Below are positions 12,025 through 22,887 of a stretch of DNA of 64,000 nucleotides, in pieces. Numbering within the stretch: the first letter of the stretch is position 1; the number at the start of each line of letters is the position of its first letter. Both the position numbers and the translations under genes were made by a program. The stretch spans positions 321,131,595 to 321,195,594 of the forward strand of contig JASDDO010000001.1 in the NCBI GenBank assembly GCA_030015575.1, in the 5' to 3' direction. This stretch comes from Agapanthus africanus. Lineage: Eukaryota; Streptophyta; Magnoliopsida; Asparagales; Amaryllidaceae. The notes beneath the pieces were generated by a model. The model was not told where the DNA came from. It saw only the letters and a program-made list of their open reading frames with translations, and did no database searches.

Positions 12025-13579
12025 TGTAACTTTTTGAAAAGAAAAAAAAATCGTTTAGGTGAAATTTCCGATAATCGGTAAATAACTGGTGTTTTCCGTA
12101 AAAAGCAAGATTTAATTATTTTTCAATATAGACTTAAATATACCTATTTTAGCTATGTAATGGCTAGTATTGATATTTATTTGGTCGCTTATAAATAGTT
12201 AGTTTACTTAAATATTTTTCCTTAATTAATTATTTTAAACTTTCACTAATACATTTAATTAATGATAATTACAAATTAGAATGGGTTAATACAAGTTTTG
12301 TGCATCATGACACATTAAACCAAAATGCTACATGTCGTTTTTGAAATGAAAAGAAATTGTCAAGATAGTTTTAGAAAATATAAAAGAAAAAGGCTTAAAT
12401 TATGAAAATAAGTTAAATTGAAATGAGGCTTGGGCTTGTTGACTGGGGTATGGTGTTTATTGTTTACTTAACACACACACACACACCCTGCCACACACAC
12501 ACACCCGCACACACACGCACACACACACACCTTGATGTGGCCGAAACCAGCAGCCCCCCTCTCCTTCAACTCACCTTCTCATCTCATTAAAAAAAGAAAC
12601 TAAATTAATAGAATAATAATTGAGGAATGGGGTCTTCTTGACTTGGACTTTCTTTTCCCATACACCCGTACACTTCAAACTCTATCCCCTTTCCTCCCTG
12701 CCGAGCCCAACCTCCTGCCGCTACCCTAATTTTCCCACCTCATTTCACCACCAAAATCTTAAAGAAATGCTTCAAAAATCCACAAAAATTCCTACTAATT
12801 GCTAATTAAACCTTCACCATCATTTCTTTGTTCAATCAAGCATGGATCTTGGAACAAGAAACCATTTTTGGAGGCTATGATTTTGCAAGTTAAATCTACA
12901 AAATTGTGAGGTATAAATCCTAGCTATATGGTTAATTTGTTAGTTAATTACTTCAATTTATTTAAATTTTGATGTTTAATTAGGGTTTTAATTGCAAGTT
13001 TGGAGTTTAAAGAAAAGGGTTTGGATCAAGTTAGGGTTTTGATCGCTTGATTTTGGTTATGATGTTTAGTTTAACATCTTGAGTTTTGCAAAACCTAGCC
13101 TAGTTGCTAAATTACTAATTGTTGAATTTAAATTGTCCTAATTAAGCTATCTTACAAACTAGATTTTTAGGATTAAGGTAAATAGGTGAGATAAAATTCT
13201 AGTAAAAATTTGTGTGGCTTAATTAAGCCATTAAGTGTTTATTGTGGCCACTAATTTGGCTAAAATATCAAGTTTTGCACCATAACGGTTAATTGTTGCT
13301 TACTAGGTTTTGAGGTAAATCGATTTTAATTAAGTTTGAGATTTTGATGGTTTACAACCTATTTCATATAATATTTAGAGTATTGTGAATGCGCAATTGG
13401 TACGAGTGGGTACTAGAATTAGTGGTTTTCATGTATTGCGACCCTAGTTGTAGTTTGTGGCGTTGTCGTGAGCGTGTTTTGTACACCAAGTGTGTGCGCG
13501 TCTTGTTGTGCGCGTGGTTTGACTTGTGTCGTTTGTATCCGCGACTATCATTTATTTATCATCTTAATCGCTTGTGTAC
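12025..13579 (+). repeat. Chromovirus 5' LTR, left piece
   Basis: It aligns base for base with the start of the 3' LTR (62902-64000) as far as the window allows. It includes an AT-rich first part, the AC-rich tract at 12470-12531 and a long AT-rich stretch. The last five bases (TGTAC, 13575-13579) are the target site duplicated by the Tat insertion. Short open frames inside it are not genes. Confidence 0.92.
12470..12531. repeat. AC-rich simple repeat in the chromovirus LTR
   Basis: An imperfect (CA)n tract broken by CCTGC, CCG and CGC steps. The 3' LTR has a shorter form near 63340-63375, so the tract changed length after insertion. Confidence 0.9.
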
Positions 13580-13622
13580 TGTTTCCTGATTTAAAATCAA
13601 GAAAGCTTATGGAGGAGGCATC

Positions 13623-13880
13623 ACGTGCTAGCACATGACCAGCGGTCACGTGTTGACACGTGACATTTAAGAGCAGCGGCAAAAGGCAGATTCACTCCCT
13701 GTTTAAATCTAAGAAAAGGCTCCAGAAAAGGTCACGTGCTCACACGTGACCAAGGGTCACGGGTTGGCACGTGATGGCTGAGCAGCGGCCAGAGAACATA
13801 GCGCAAAAGGAGAAGAAAGGCCCGTTCCAGGGGTCACGTGCCTACACGTGACCAGGGGTCACGTGGCCGCACGTGACCGG
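13623..13880. repeat. G-box inverted-pair array, block 1
   Basis: About six TCACGTG...CACGTGA pairs, each with a short loop of three to six bases, are spread over 250 bases. Several have the extended arm GGTCACGTG/CACGTGACC. CACGTG is the G-box core bound by plant bZIP and bHLH factors. The 3' LTR copy is at 53295-53553. The array lies upstream of the TATA box, where an enhancer would be. Confidence 0.8.
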
Positions 13881-14211
13881 CTTTCAAAGCCTCTTTATTT
13901 AACAGAATTAAATTCTGAAAGCATTCAAATCTTTCCAAAAGAGAATGATTATTTGGAACCGTTGGATTAAAGATCTAAAGGTGATTAAATGTCACCTATT
14001 TATGGAAAAATCTTGAATTTGGAAAGATTTCCCCTCAAATCTAACCGAAATGACAAAGAGATATCTTTGGATTTAAAATCCAATGGTGAATAAAATTCAT
14101 CTAATGATCCAAAGGTCCAGATGAATGATAAATATAAATCAAATCTCTCAATAAACAAATCAAATTTTTCAATGAAAGATTCACTAAAACTGATTGATTC
14201 TCTTCCTTCTC

Positions 14212-14221
14212 CTATAAATAG
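14212..14221 (+). promoter_or_regulatory. TATA box of the Tat 5' LTR
   Basis: CTATAAATAG fits the plant TATA consensus very well. It lies about 630 bases into the LTR, and transcription would start about 30 bases on. The 3' LTR copy is at 53884-53893. It implies a short U3 and an R-U5 of roughly 2.5 kb. Confidence 0.7.
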
Positions 14222-14354
14222 AAGCCAGAAAAGAGAGAAAATATAGACAGAGGGAGACACATATAGAGAGAGAGAAATAGAGCCTTGAGATTTTGGGAAG
14301 AATTTGATCCTCTACAAAAGAAAACCTTAGGTAAGAAGGGAGAGGCTTAAAAAG

Positions 14355-14638
14355 GAGAATTTAATTCTCAAAAAGTTTAACTCTTATACAAAGAAAAGAA
14401 CTTAGTTCTTTCTCTGGTGGAGGATCTGCAAAGTGCACATCTCCCCATGAATTGAGAATTTAATTCTCATTGGGTTGAGATCCTGCCATGCAAATCTAAA
14501 ACACAGAGGAGGAACTGAGTTTTGAGAATTTAATTCTCACAGAATTATAGGAATTTAATTCCTTTGAGATAAAATTAGGGTTTAACACTATGTTATAGGA
14601 ATTTAATTCCTTCAAAATGGACAGAACCAGGGTTTAAC
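14355..14638. repeat. TTTAA-centred palindromes, left part
   Basis: Repeated short inverted repeats share the core AATTTAATT or GTTTAAC: GAGAATTTAATTCTC, GGAATTTAATTCC and AGGGTTTAACCCT. They continue at 25084-25335 after the Copia-3 insertion. The 3' LTR has the same series at about 54040-54570. Confidence 0.75.
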
Positions 14639-16829
14639 TGTAGGGTTCCTAGGCACACTAGTGAAGGTTCATAAAGCATCAAACATGCCCGAATAAAATT
14701 TTACATGTATCGAACAACCCAAAGACGGGATCTTTGCTAGATTATTAGGGTTTAGCATGCAAGATAACATCTTTAAAGCTAAGTGTCAGGGATTACAACC
14801 TTTGTAGTCCGCTCCTTCGCTTCACAAGCTCCGAGTAGAAGTCCCTTTGCCGTGATCCACGATCTCCCGGACTCAAGAGAGGCTCCACGACTCGAACGAT
14901 CCATGCTAGCTTGAAGCGTTCCGATTCTCTGATGATCTACGTCGAAATTTCTATAACCCAAGCTTTCTCACTCTAAAGAGAAGAACACCCTAATCTAATT
15001 GGCTAGATTAGATGAGGATGATGGAGTAGTATTTATGCTATCTTTTTATATCACTTTCTCACAATAAATCATCACAAAAGGAATAAGTAGTGAGCTTTCT
15101 CTCAAAAACCAAAGAGAGAAAAAGATGAAGAATGAAAGAATAATCCTTTTGTGATGAATAGAGGTAAAGAATATATGATTGATTATTGAACCATGGTCAA
15201 GAATGAGAGGCTAAAACTTTGTAGAGAATAAACTAGAGTTAGGGTTTGGTTAGGTTAAGGATAAGTATCAACCACAATATCTTAACCAAGACAAAAGGAA
15301 AAGCTTCTAGAATGTGCAAGAAGAAGCTAACCCTAATCAAACCCTAATCCCATTTAATCATCCTTAAACATGTTTAATAATAAATCATATCATGTCTCAA
15401 TAATATATATCACATATATATTATATATTTGCAACAAAAGAAAATAATACAATTAACATATATCACATATATATCAATGTATCATCCAGTGAGAAAATGA
15501 AATAATAAAGCGAGCAAATATTAGATAATGTAATACAATATATCATATATATCATTATACATTAAATCATCGAATCAACACTTGATCCGACGATCCGGCT
15601 ATATCAAATATAACCGACTAATATATCATGTTCCGATTCATCGAATCAACACTTGATCCGATGTCCTGGTTCATATCTAAATATCGCGAGAATATAATAC
15701 GGTATCTCATATCGCATTATTCTCGGTCCTGCACATATCACATATGTGCCTCTACTCCGTTTCGCCTGAGCCAAGAAACATCTGTGTAGGACTCTAAAGA
15801 ATCGTCAATACGCCGGTAGCAGGTGATGATCATATCAAACACCCACAAGCTGCAAGCGGTCAGCTAAACGTAACAGCCACCCAGGTATTGAGCGATCAGA
15901 AGATCAACAAGCTAGCCTGTGCGTTCTCCTGTGAATCCAATCAGTAACACCCCCATACAGTCCTGTCTGTTCGTCTGATATGTCGCATATCAAGTCTAGG
16001 GGTGGTATACGTCAGACCCTAGTAACCGATAAGTCGTGTCAATGTGAGGCTCATAACAGGTCGAGATACTACTGGTAACACTTACTAGTATATCTCTATA
16101 TCAGCCCTGGCCAGGGACTTCCAGTTATAGCCAATCGAACACAGCACGACATCAACTCCCTATACCGGGAGAGACGAATCCCCTCCTATCGCTCATTGCC
16201 TCCATGTGATTCGAGACTGTACCCAAAAGCCACCGTTTTGCACGCCCTCTTGGACGTGGTAAGGTGGAAATCAAAGCACAGTGGCAATCACACAAGACTC
16301 TATAACGATCTCGGGTCTACAGACTACCCTGTACCAGTGTCACCGGAGAACTGCCATCTGACGTGTGGTATATCACCAACTGGGAGTTCTCGGTGAGTCC
16401 GTCCAGTGTACCCAGTCTCCACTGAGCACCCGTACACCATCCTTGATGTCAAACACCTATGGATATGGGATCATCCATCGCCCATCATATGGGTCAAGAT
16501 GCGTATACGTTAGTCTACTCCGGTGTATCGATGCCCTGTCTTGATATACCCTCGACTAGGAACAGTTATAGGATGTACTCATCCACTACTATGGCCCCAC
16601 TAGTATGATCTCATCATAGTCCCAGTAGTCGAGTACAGATCCTAAGGGCTTTATCAACATGTGAGAGTCAGACAGTAAACCAATACAAGTCAACATGTTA
16701 AGATAAAGTGAAACCAAATAGCATACTATCATGACGAGCAAGAAAGTCCTCTCTGTATATATCCAAGCATCCATCACAATATACATCATATGTACAACAA
16801 TGGCCTCTAGGGCATATACATAACTAACA
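14639..16829 (-). repeat. 3' LTR of Copia-3 (2191 bp)
   Basis: It runs from TGTAGGG at the low edge to CTAACA at the high edge, so it reads TGTTAG...CCTACA on the coding strand. It abuts the polypurine tract on its right. It is nearly identical to 22888-25078. Confidence 0.95.
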
Positions 16830-16850
16830 ATCTCCCACTTGCACTAAGGC
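16830..16850 (-). promoter_or_regulatory. Polypurine tract of Copia-3
   Basis: The minus strand reads TTAGTGCAAGTGGGAGAT, directly before the 3' LTR. It is identical in core to the tracts of Copia-2 and Copia-4. Confidence 0.88.
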
Positions 16851-19800
16851 CAGCTGCTGTAGTATCTCATACCTAGCATCCCGAATAATCTCTCAAACTT
16901 TATCTGGGGAATGGCTTTCGTGAGTGGATCCGCAATGTTGTCCTTCGTATCTACTCTCCTGACCTCGATCTCCTGGCGATCAACTATCTCCCTGATCAGG
17001 TGATACCGCCTTAGAATATGTCTAGATTTCTGATGGGATCTGGGTTCCTTGGCTAAACCCACAGCTCCATTGTTATCGCAATACAGAGGTATTGGATGTT
17101 TAATGGATGGAACCACACCAAGTTCAGTGATGAACTTCTTCATCCAGACAGCCTCTTTGGTAGCATCGTTGGCAGCGATGTATTTAGCCTCCATCGTCGA
17201 GTCTGCAACGGTATCCTGTTTGGAACTTTTCCAACATATCGCCCCTCCATTGAGGGTAAAGACAAATCCCGAGTGCGACTTAGAGTCGTCATTATCACTT
17301 TGGAAGCTGCAATCGGTAAAGGACTCCACCCGGAGTTCTTCATTACCATACACCAAGAACATGTCTCTAGTCCTTCGCAAGTACTTGAGAATGTTCTTCA
17401 CAGCTGTCCAGTGACTCTCTCCAGGATCAGCTTGATACCTGCTCACTACACTTAGTGAGTATGCAACATCGGGTCTGGTACATAGCATCGCATACATGAT
17501 AGAGCCTACTGCCGAAACATAGGGTATCCCTTGGATGCGAGCTCTCTCCAAATCAGTCTTGGGAGATATCTCTTTAGAGAGAGTGAGTCCAGAGATCATG
17601 GGTTGGTTCCCACGCTTGGATTCTTCCATACTAAACCTCTTTAGTATGGTGTCAATGTACCTGGATTGGGACAATCCCAGTATCCTTTTGGATCTATCTC
17701 TATAGATCCTAATCCCCAATATGCAGGAGGCATCACCTAGATCTTTCATTGAGAATCTTTGTGATAAGTAGAGCTTGACTGATTGCAGCATAGGAATATC
17801 ATTTCCTATCAAGAGTATGTCATCCACGTACAATACGAGGAAGACAACCTTACTCTCTACTACCTTCTTATAGATACAAGGTTCATCTATGTTTTTGATG
17901 AAGTCAAACTCTTGGACTACAACATCAAAACAGATGTTCCAACTCCGCGATGCTTGCTTTAACCCATAAATGGATTTAAGCAGTTTGCACACTTTTCCGC
18001 TGCTCCCACTATCCACAAAGCCCTCTGTCTAAGTCATGTACACGCGCTCTTCTAAATCACCATTTAGAAAGGCGGTCTTAACATCCATTTGCCAGATTTC
18101 ATAGTCATGGTATGCAGCAATGGCAAGTAAGATCCGGATGGACTTAAGCATAGCTACTGGAGAAAAGGTTTCGTCATAATCCACACCTGGTCGTTGACGA
18201 AATCCCTTTGCTACAAGTCTAGCTTTGAAAGTCTCAACTTTTCTATCTACACCAAATTTCCTTTTAAAAATCCACTTGCTCCCAATGGGTTTTACCCCTT
18301 CAGGAGTATTTTCTAAAATCCATACTTTATTGGTGTACATGGATTCCATCTCAGATCGCATTGCATCCAGCCATTTCACAGAGTCACCACTCGTGATGGA
18401 CTGCTCGAAACTAGTTGGGTCATCATCTTCCATGATGCAATCCTCGCTTCCACCATCAATGAGAAAACCGTAGTATCTCTCAGGTGGATGAGAAACCTTG
18501 CTAGATCGGCGGAGAGGCTGGAGTTCGTCGGGTACTATTGAATCCTCTGGTTCTACTAAATCTTCAGTTGCAATTTGTGTTTCTTGAACCTCTTCCAGCT
18601 CTAGCTCTTTGCCACTAATTTCTTTTGCAAGAAATTCCATTTCCAAAAAGGTGACATGTTGAGCAACAAACACTTTTTGCTCCTCAGTGTGGTAGAAAAA
18701 ATATCCTTGAGAATTCTTTGGATATCCCACAAATTTGCAAAGAACTGATCGTGCCTCGAGTTTGTCCGGATTTTGTCTTTTGACATAGGCCGGACAACCC
18801 CATATCTTAACTCGTTTAAAATATGGTCTCTTCCCACTCCATATCTCATATGGTGTGGTAGGTACAGATTTAGACGGAACTATATTCAATATGTATATGG
18901 CTGTCTCAAGCGCATACCCCCAGAAGGAAATAGGTAACTCAGCTTCGCTCATCATAGATCACACCATATCTAATAGGGTCCGATTCCTTCTTTCCGATAC
19001 ACCGTTGTGCTGTGGTGTATAAGGAGGAGTAAGCTGAGAGAGAATCCCATTCTCTTTTAGATAATCTAGGAACTCATTGCTTAACTATTCTCCTCCTCGA
19101 TCAGATCGAAGGATCTTAATACTTTTTCCCGTTTGTTTTTCTACTTCATGCTTATATTCTCTGAATTTCTCAAAAGCTTCAGACTTGTGTTTCAACAGGA
19201 ACACATGCCCGTGTCTAGAGAGATCGTCAGTGAATGTAATGAAGTAGGAAGAACCATTCCTGGCATGCGTAGACATGGGACCGCATACATCACTATGTAC
19301 CATTCCTAAGAGTTCGGTAACTCTTTCTCCGTGTCCACTAAACGGAGCTTTGGTCATTTTTCCCTTGAGACATGAATGGCAAGTATCATAAGATGAAAAT
19401 TCGAATGAATTCAAATATCCATTTTTATGTAACTTAGCTAGCCGTGTCTCATTGATATGGCCAAGTCTACAATACCACAAGAAGGATTCGTTCATTTCTG
19501 AACTTTTCCTCTTGTGTGTGTTTTGTATATTGAGGACTGTATTCTGATTTAGAATGAATATGCCATTATGTAATGAGCCTGATGCAATCAACTTTTGATT
19601 TAGGAATATGTTCATAACATTATCCTGTACTAGAAAATTATATCCTTCTTTACTTAATAAAGAAACTGATATAATGTTGCACATCATGTTCGGTATATAA
19701 TAGCACTCATTTAGAATCAGTGTATTACGACTTGGCAATACAAGGTGATATTCGCCAACTGCTTTGGCTGCAATACTTGCACCGTTCCCTACTTGAACGG

Positions 19801-19930
19801 AATGATCACCTTTTCCCAGTTCTCTACCTTTACGTAGCCCATGTAACAATTTACATATGTGGGATCCTGATCCGGTATCCAATACCCAGGACGTAGGGTG
19901 AACTGAGAAACAGTTCTCAATAACTAACAC
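16844..19930 (-). pseudogene. Copia-3 protease-integrase-RT-RNase H
   Basis: In order, right to left: protease (WVLDTGSGSHIC, near 19890); a GAG-pre-integrase domain (LWYCRLGHINETRLAKLH with CHSCLKGKM); an integrase core (HSDVCGPM, RSDRGGE); an integrase C-terminal part (WGCPAYVKR, KFVGYPKN); RT (KWIFKRKFGVD, ARLVAKGFRQRPGVDYDE, LYVDDILLIGND); and RNase H (FTDCSFQSDNDDSKS, LYCDNNGAVGLAKEP). It ends with DPLTKAIPQIKFERL. It looks like the Angela/Tork (BARE-1-like) group. In the family this is the 3' part of a single Gag-Pol polyprotein. Broken in a few places. Confidence 0.9.
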
Positions 19931-20109
19931 CCTGAAGAAGATGCATCAACATGCATGTTCTTTTGGGCGGCGTGAGAATCTAGATATTCTCATGTTTCCT
20001 GTTCAGTCTTATAACTCTTATAAGAAAGAACGGGTCCAACGTTCCCCTGCTCAGTATAATAAGCGGGTTCAGTCAATACATCCATATTATTATCTTGATT
20101 ATGGCCTGA

Positions 20110-20146
20110 CATGGTCGCTACCTGGAGAGAGAGAGAAGAAAACACT
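20110..20146 (-). promoter_or_regulatory. Splice-acceptor-like tract and ATG before the Copia-3 coding region
   Basis: The minus strand has a CT tract ending TCTCTCCAG (20122-20124), ten bases before an ATG at 20112-20110. The ATG opens a short peptide (MSGHNQDNN start) that is unlike the UBN2-type Gag of Copia-4. The tract and CAG are at the same place as in Copia-4 and Copia-5. Confidence 0.45.
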
Positions 20147-20892
20147 TTAGCGTATGCTCTTGCAAGATTAGATTGGTTATTATCTTATCTAATTAGGATG
20201 TCTCCCACTGTTTTTATCAAATCTACCTTCAAACCCTAAAAGGTAAGATTAGCCAGGATTAATTACACCCTATAATTTCGTCAATCTTTCAGCCAGATCA
20301 GTGTTGGTACTTTGAGGGAGGTTCCCCGTGCTTTCGCACGGACCTAATTAAAGTAAACCTCGTTTTCCCAGAGGCGTAACCCCGTTAACACTTTTCTAGA
20401 CACCTACTTGATCGACTAATTGTCCTGTGTAAAACTCTCCCAGGAGTAACTCTTACTCGCAGTGGGTATCGGGATCCAACTATCTCATAGAAGGTATGCA
20501 ATCTCATTGCAAATTTCAACACTTGAAATTCCCGATAATATTTTGCCCCTAGCGATCTATGACTTTGACTAAGTCAACAAACCATAAATCGCAAGTCAAG
20601 TTCAACCCGTACATTTCTCGATTGAATTAAACCCACCCGTACGACCCTTGACTGAGTCGACAAGGCCGTGCGAATACCCTAATCCAATCACATCTCATGT
20701 TTTAATAGATAAACACTACTTAGCTACCATACACTATGCCTTGATTAAGTCAACAAACATAGCACAAATACTAAATAATATCTATCTAAAATGACGGAGG
20801 GCTACGCAGGTTTTTTCAGAAAAACCATGAGCGTAATGAACTTGATATCGTCGTAGAATCATGTGAAATTTTGAAATGGAGTGTTTTTTAGG

Positions 20893-21146
20893 CTTTCATT
20901 AGTTTTGCTAAAGAGGCCACTCCCGGTGAAGGGATCTCGGCTCTTTCCTCATCGAATAAGGTGCAGGACATATCATATATATCACTGTGCAAAGCAAAAC
21001 TCTTAAAAGCAATCAAAAGACAAACCGAGTTTTGTAGCATCTGCCAGTTTCGCTAAAGAGGTCACTCCTGGTAAAGAGATCTCGGCTCTTTCCTCATCGA
21101 ATAAGGTGCAGGGTATATCATATATACCACTATGCAAAGAAAAACT
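20893..21146 (-). repeat. 100-bp direct repeat in the Copia-3 leader
   Basis: Two copies of a roughly 100-base segment (20897-20998 and 21047-21146) share CGCTAAAGAGG, GATCTCGGCTCTTTCC and CATCGAATAAGGTGCAGG. They lie about 150 bases apart and differ by several bases, so the duplication is older than the insertion. I did not find the segment in the Copia-4 leader. Confidence 0.75.
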
Positions 21147-22641
21147 GTAGCTACCCTTTTATAAAGTTTTGATTCTACAACATCTTTTAGGTTTCTTTTC
21201 TTTTTATTAATCTCATTAATAAAAAATCCCATCAGCTTATGCTTCCTAAGCATCACAGATAAATACGACGTACACTTATGCCATCCGCATTCGCCTCGAT
21301 GTCCCCTCGTGCACCGTTAGGTTAGGTAACTAACGACAGAGCAGGGTAGGGGTAGTGCGGGTGTAAAACATAAGCAACGTCTATATAATATATCATATAT
21401 ACTATATACTGTATCCATCACAACATATCAAATGATCACATCACAGATATCGCAGCAGAAACATAGATATAATGTGGGATATTCTAGGACGTCCGTATTT
21501 AGTATTTAGCCAACAATAGAAAATACGGATTCCATAGTCGCGATGAATAGCCAAGCCCACACCCTGGACCCCTACGAGAGCGGCAAGCGACCCTACCAAT
21601 TCTGGAGTTTAGGAGACCCGGTCTCGACTCCTCGAGATGGCCTCCCACTGAACCCCAGAACCCGGTCACCTGTGCTCCCCTCCTTGGGTCCATCCTAATG
21701 CGGAAAAATAAATAATATACAACACTGGTGGCATCAACCTCAACCTGGAAGTGCCCCAAATAAAAGAATATTACATTACATTTGAATTTACATGAATGAA
21801 AATATAAAACTCTCATCTCACATAAAACCCCCGGCTATTTAATCGCGACAATCATGCACATCATATCTCAGCAACACATAATATCACATATCATCAACGT
21901 AAGTAAGTATGCATACACCGATCGTCGCCGATGTATAGCAACGAAGACCGGCAATACAACTACATACTACACTTACGGTCACAGAAAAGAAAGTTTAAAA
22001 CTACAATATTTGGAACGCACAATCATTTTAAACATCGTAAATCCGAAATATCACATACTCCGCATTTCATGCCTAACTCTGTGAATTCCACATATTGTAT
22101 CACATTCCAGATAAATAGACAGTATTAAACTTTTCGAACAGATAATCAAATACCCAAAATTTCCCAAAGTGCTCAACACTTGAGCGGAGTTCAAATAATC
22201 CCAGAATATGTCATAGTACCAGTGATCCAGCCGTAGAAGGGTCAAGCCAACGCCTCACATGTGGCACGCCGTACTGCCCCAAACCCGAAGGTTCAAAAGA
22301 CAGTTTAAGACGGTCACATAATCGAGTTAAGGTTTGTTGTCTTCTAGAGGGTCCACCGCTTAACTTGTACAATTTTTCTGAAAGATTTAAACCCGATAAA
22401 AATTCAACACTTGAAAGTTTGCCGTGCCGGAAAACAGTGAGTTAATGATATCCGTTCAAATAGTTTAACAGTTTCTAAATATCCGGAAAAAATAACGAAT
22501 TTAAATATTCCGATCGAATCTACGATTACAAAGCAAACCCCAGAATACTCAACACTTGAGTCAGAATAAAAATACCCATAAAATATATACCAGAGAAATA
22601 TGAATTACTGTGCAAAAATTAGGCCCTGATATCTTAATACT

Positions 22642-22687
22642 GCCGCGGTTCCGCGGCCCAACCGAGGTACGGCCGCGGTTCCGCGGC
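22642..22687 (-). other. Paired GC palindromes in the Copia-3 leader
   Basis: Two exact copies of GCCGCGGTTCCGCGGC at 22642-22657 and 22672-22687, exactly 30 bases apart. The nearer copy is about 188 bases from the primer site. Each is a perfect 7-bp inverted repeat around TT. Confidence 0.8.
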
Positions 22688-22874
22688 GGTTTGTACGGAT
22701 CAGGGGATTATTTTTTCACCGAATTTCTTATTTTTCCCTGCTGTATTTTTCAGGTATTTTTAATTCAGAAAAATCCCAGATTTTGAAAAATTTCCAGAGA
22801 GGGGGTTAAATTTGTCGGTTCGGCTTTGATCGGAGTTTTAACTTCGTAAACACATCGCCTAATGCTCTAGCTAG

Positions 22875-22887
22875 GCTCTGATACCAC
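22875..22887 (-). promoter_or_regulatory. Primer-binding site of Copia-3 (tRNA-iMet)
   Basis: The minus strand reads TGGTATCAGAGCC next to the 5' LTR edge. It matches the 3' end complement of initiator tRNA-Met. Confidence 0.92.

Larger units (their letters stand above)
13580..14638 (+). repeat. Tat 5' LTR, left piece
   Basis: It aligns with the start of the 3' LTR from 53243. It contains a block of G-box inverted pairs, a TATA box and the first GAATTTAATTC palindromes. The final TTAAC (14634-14638) is repeated at 25079-25083 as the target duplication of Copia-3. The reading resumes at 25084. Confidence 0.93.
20147..22874 (-). other. Copia-3 untranslated leader (about 2.7 kb)
   Basis: No convincing coding sequence. 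It shares blocks with the Copia-4 leader: the region around 20290-20510 matches 46780-47000 in reverse, 21247-21340 matches about 46100-46180, and 21530-21660 matches 45850-45960. The conservation is at base level with short open frames inside. It also holds a tandem duplication (20893-21146) and the paired GC palindromes. Confidence 0.7.

Noticed and set aside
14000-14260. A minus frame of 86 codons, also at 53674-53856
   Set aside because: It falls in the Tat LTR promoter area, differs in length between the two LTRs and has no motif.
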